From Xenorhabdus vietnamensis (lineage in GTDB: Bacteria > Pseudomonadota > Gammaproteobacteria > Enterobacterales > Enterobacteriaceae), in the NCBI RefSeq assembly GCF_002127535.1, contig NZ_MUBJ01000022.1, positions 1 through 64,000 on the forward strand: a stretch of 64,000 nucleotides of DNA, written 5' to 3'. Position 1 is the stretch's first letter, and the number at the start of each line of letters is the position of its first letter. A program made the position numbers and the translations under genes. The notes under the pieces were generated by a model that was given only the letters and a program-made list of their open reading frames with translations, was not told the DNA's origin and ran no database searches. Positions 63,111 through 64,000 of the stretch are shown here, in pieces.

Positions 63111-63770
63111 TCATTCAAGATCACTACCATTCAAGATAACGACTACATTCAGGCCATAATCAATGTCGCCGCGTTGAACGACCTGTTCTGCATTCAAATA
63201 CATAATTTGCTCATGTTCCTGAGATAAATTTTCACCAATCACCATGCGGCGTTGCTGCCCTCGTGCCAGAATTTCTTGTGCAATCTGGTAAGGGCCAATG
63301 ACGTCATCCGTTACCATGGCGATTTTTTCGTGTCGCAGCAGCCAGTCAAAATCCGGTTTGCGTCCGTGGCTGCTGGTGAGGTAAATGTCGTTCATATCCA
63401 GCAAAATATGGGCACACAGATACTGGATCGAACTGATACCAGAGATAATGCGAATGTTTTGTCTGTAGGAGTTTTTTCTGCCAGCATGCAGCTCAGAAAA
63501 ATGCTCAGTAATTCGTTTACCAATGCCATAAAAGAGGGGATCACCCGAAGCCAGCACGACAATATGACGATGCTGGTTTTTTTCGAGCCACTGCATCAAT
63601 CTATCCATATCCGCATTCAAACAGCGGGTTTCACCACTGAAATGGGGGAATTCGGCAAGATGACGTTTTCCACCCACTAACACTTCTGCCTGTTTGATCG
63701 CATCCAGCGCAGCCAACGTTTGGTTTGCAGCGGCTCCGGGGCCAATACCAACAACGGTGATCATCGGCAA
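63111..63770 (-). CDS. cbiE: cobalt-precorrin-7 C5-methyltransferase CbiE
   Basis: The 219-residue methyltransferase contains ITVVGIGPGAAANQTLAALD, VVLASGDPLFYGIGKRITE, IISGISSIQYLCAHI and LTSSHGRKPDFDWLLR. It adds the C5 methyl group; in many organisms it is fused to CbiT. It overlaps cbiD by 10 bases. Its last codons lie in the tandem-repeat run at the cbiT junction. Confidence 0.93.
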   Translation of the reverse strand: MPMITVVGIGPGAAANQTLAALDAIKQAEVLVGGKRHLAEFPHFSGETRCLNADMDRLMQWLEKNQHRHIVVLASGDPLFYGIGKRITEHFSELHAGRKNSYRQNIRIISGISSIQYLCAHILLDMNDIYLTSSHGRKPDFDWLLRHEKIAMVTDDVIGPYQIAQEILARGQQRRMVIGENLSQEHEQIMYLNAEQVVQRGDIDYGLNVVVILNGSDLE

Positions 63771-64000
63771 TCCTCCCCAAAATCCTTCACAATCTCGTCC
63801 ACAGGCCGATTGCAGCCCAACACTTGGTTATCAAAGGAGAACAGAATGGCGTCACACTGCGGTTTGCCACTGGCAAAACGCAACATCTGATTGATACGCC
63901 AGCAGATTTTCTGGGCAATTTGGTGATACACCCTCTGCCAGCCTTGTTCAGCTATCAATTCAATGGCTGCTTCGGTGGTATCACATTGATCCACCGCCTG
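63761..64000 (-). CDS. cbiD: cobalt-precorrin-5B C1-methyltransferase CbiD (C-terminal part, cut by window edge)
   Basis: The visible part is the C-terminus: MDQCDTTEAAIELIAEQGWQ, RVYHQIAQKICWRINQMLRF, CDAILFSFDNQVLGCNRPVD. This is the end of CbiD, and the position before cbiE supports it. The frame stays open to the right edge. The rest, and presumably cbiA, cbiB, cbiC and the B12 riboswitch, lie outside. Confidence 0.9.
   Translation of the reverse strand, partial: QAVDQCDTTEAAIELIAEQGWQRVYHQIAQKICWRINQMLRFASGKPQCDAILFSFDNQVLGCNRPVDEIVKDFGEDCR

Noticed and set aside
52652-64000. Cobalamin riboswitch for the cbi-cob operon
   Set aside because: The operon start lies beyond the right edge, and no B12-box-like element was seen within the visible spacers.

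Overview
The window looks like a chromosomal piece of an entomopathogenic enterobacterium of the genus Xenorhabdus, most likely close to X. nematophila. This rests on the combination of a methionine-rich PixA-type inclusion protein, an isnA-isnB-glycosyltransferase cluster of the rhabduscin type, a P2-like tail module of the xenorhabdicin type, and a base composition near 40-44 % GC with very AT-rich spacers. The species is inferred from gene content recognised by eye; no database was searched.

Region by region. 1-1900: an intact-looking IS1-family element, an orphan SH3-like protein and a fragment of a PLP-dependent dehydratase. 1926-9496: the propionate (2-methylcitrate) regulon, prpR divergent from prpBCDE, with a clear sigma-54 promoter. 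9500-13900: a scrambled island. It holds pieces of an Ail/OmpX-like gene, an IS982-type fragment, two internally deleted IS4-like elements in inverted orientation, IS1 ends around a small orphan gene, and a microcin-like precursor broken by an early stop next to a small membrane protein that could be its immunity factor. 14500-17000: a GST, then cytochrome b561 with YceI. 17191-20429: rhabduscin-type isonitrile operon. 21000-25900: degenerate clpP-like and GNAT fragments, a TetR/MFS pair, aqpZ, ecotin and a YdcH-like protein.

25923-43446 is a P2-type prophage remnant without capsid, terminase, portal or integrase genes. It keeps tail genes (X, V, W, J, I, H, FI, FII, E/E', T, U, D), holin, Rz/Rz1, the Ogr activator, a DinI-like gene behind a perfect LexA box, a rolling-circle A protein and a 186-type repressor. 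This is the organisation of an SOS-inducible R-type tailocin. Three TTGT-N12-ACAA-type Ogr sites precede X, V and FI. The tail-fibre gene H carries a Gin/Cin-type crossover site, and two further copies of that site lie at the start of silent alternative fibre C-termini on the opposite strand, so the fibre tip appears to be switchable by DNA inversion.

43500-52620: GNAT, a CcmA-like bactofilin, an orphan ExsA-like AraC regulator, a candidate small RNA, QueH, an SDR, an acyl-CoA ligase, an ASCH-like protein and the PixA-like protein. 52652-64000: a tightly packed anaerobic cobalamin operon, cbiDETFGHJKLP-cobUSCT, running to the right edge, where cbiD is cut.

A recurring oddity is in-frame tandem duplication of short units, usually 15 bp, inside or beside many genes (prpR, yceI, cobC, cbiG, cbiF, cbiT/cbiE junction, upstream of the GST, holin-Rz gap).
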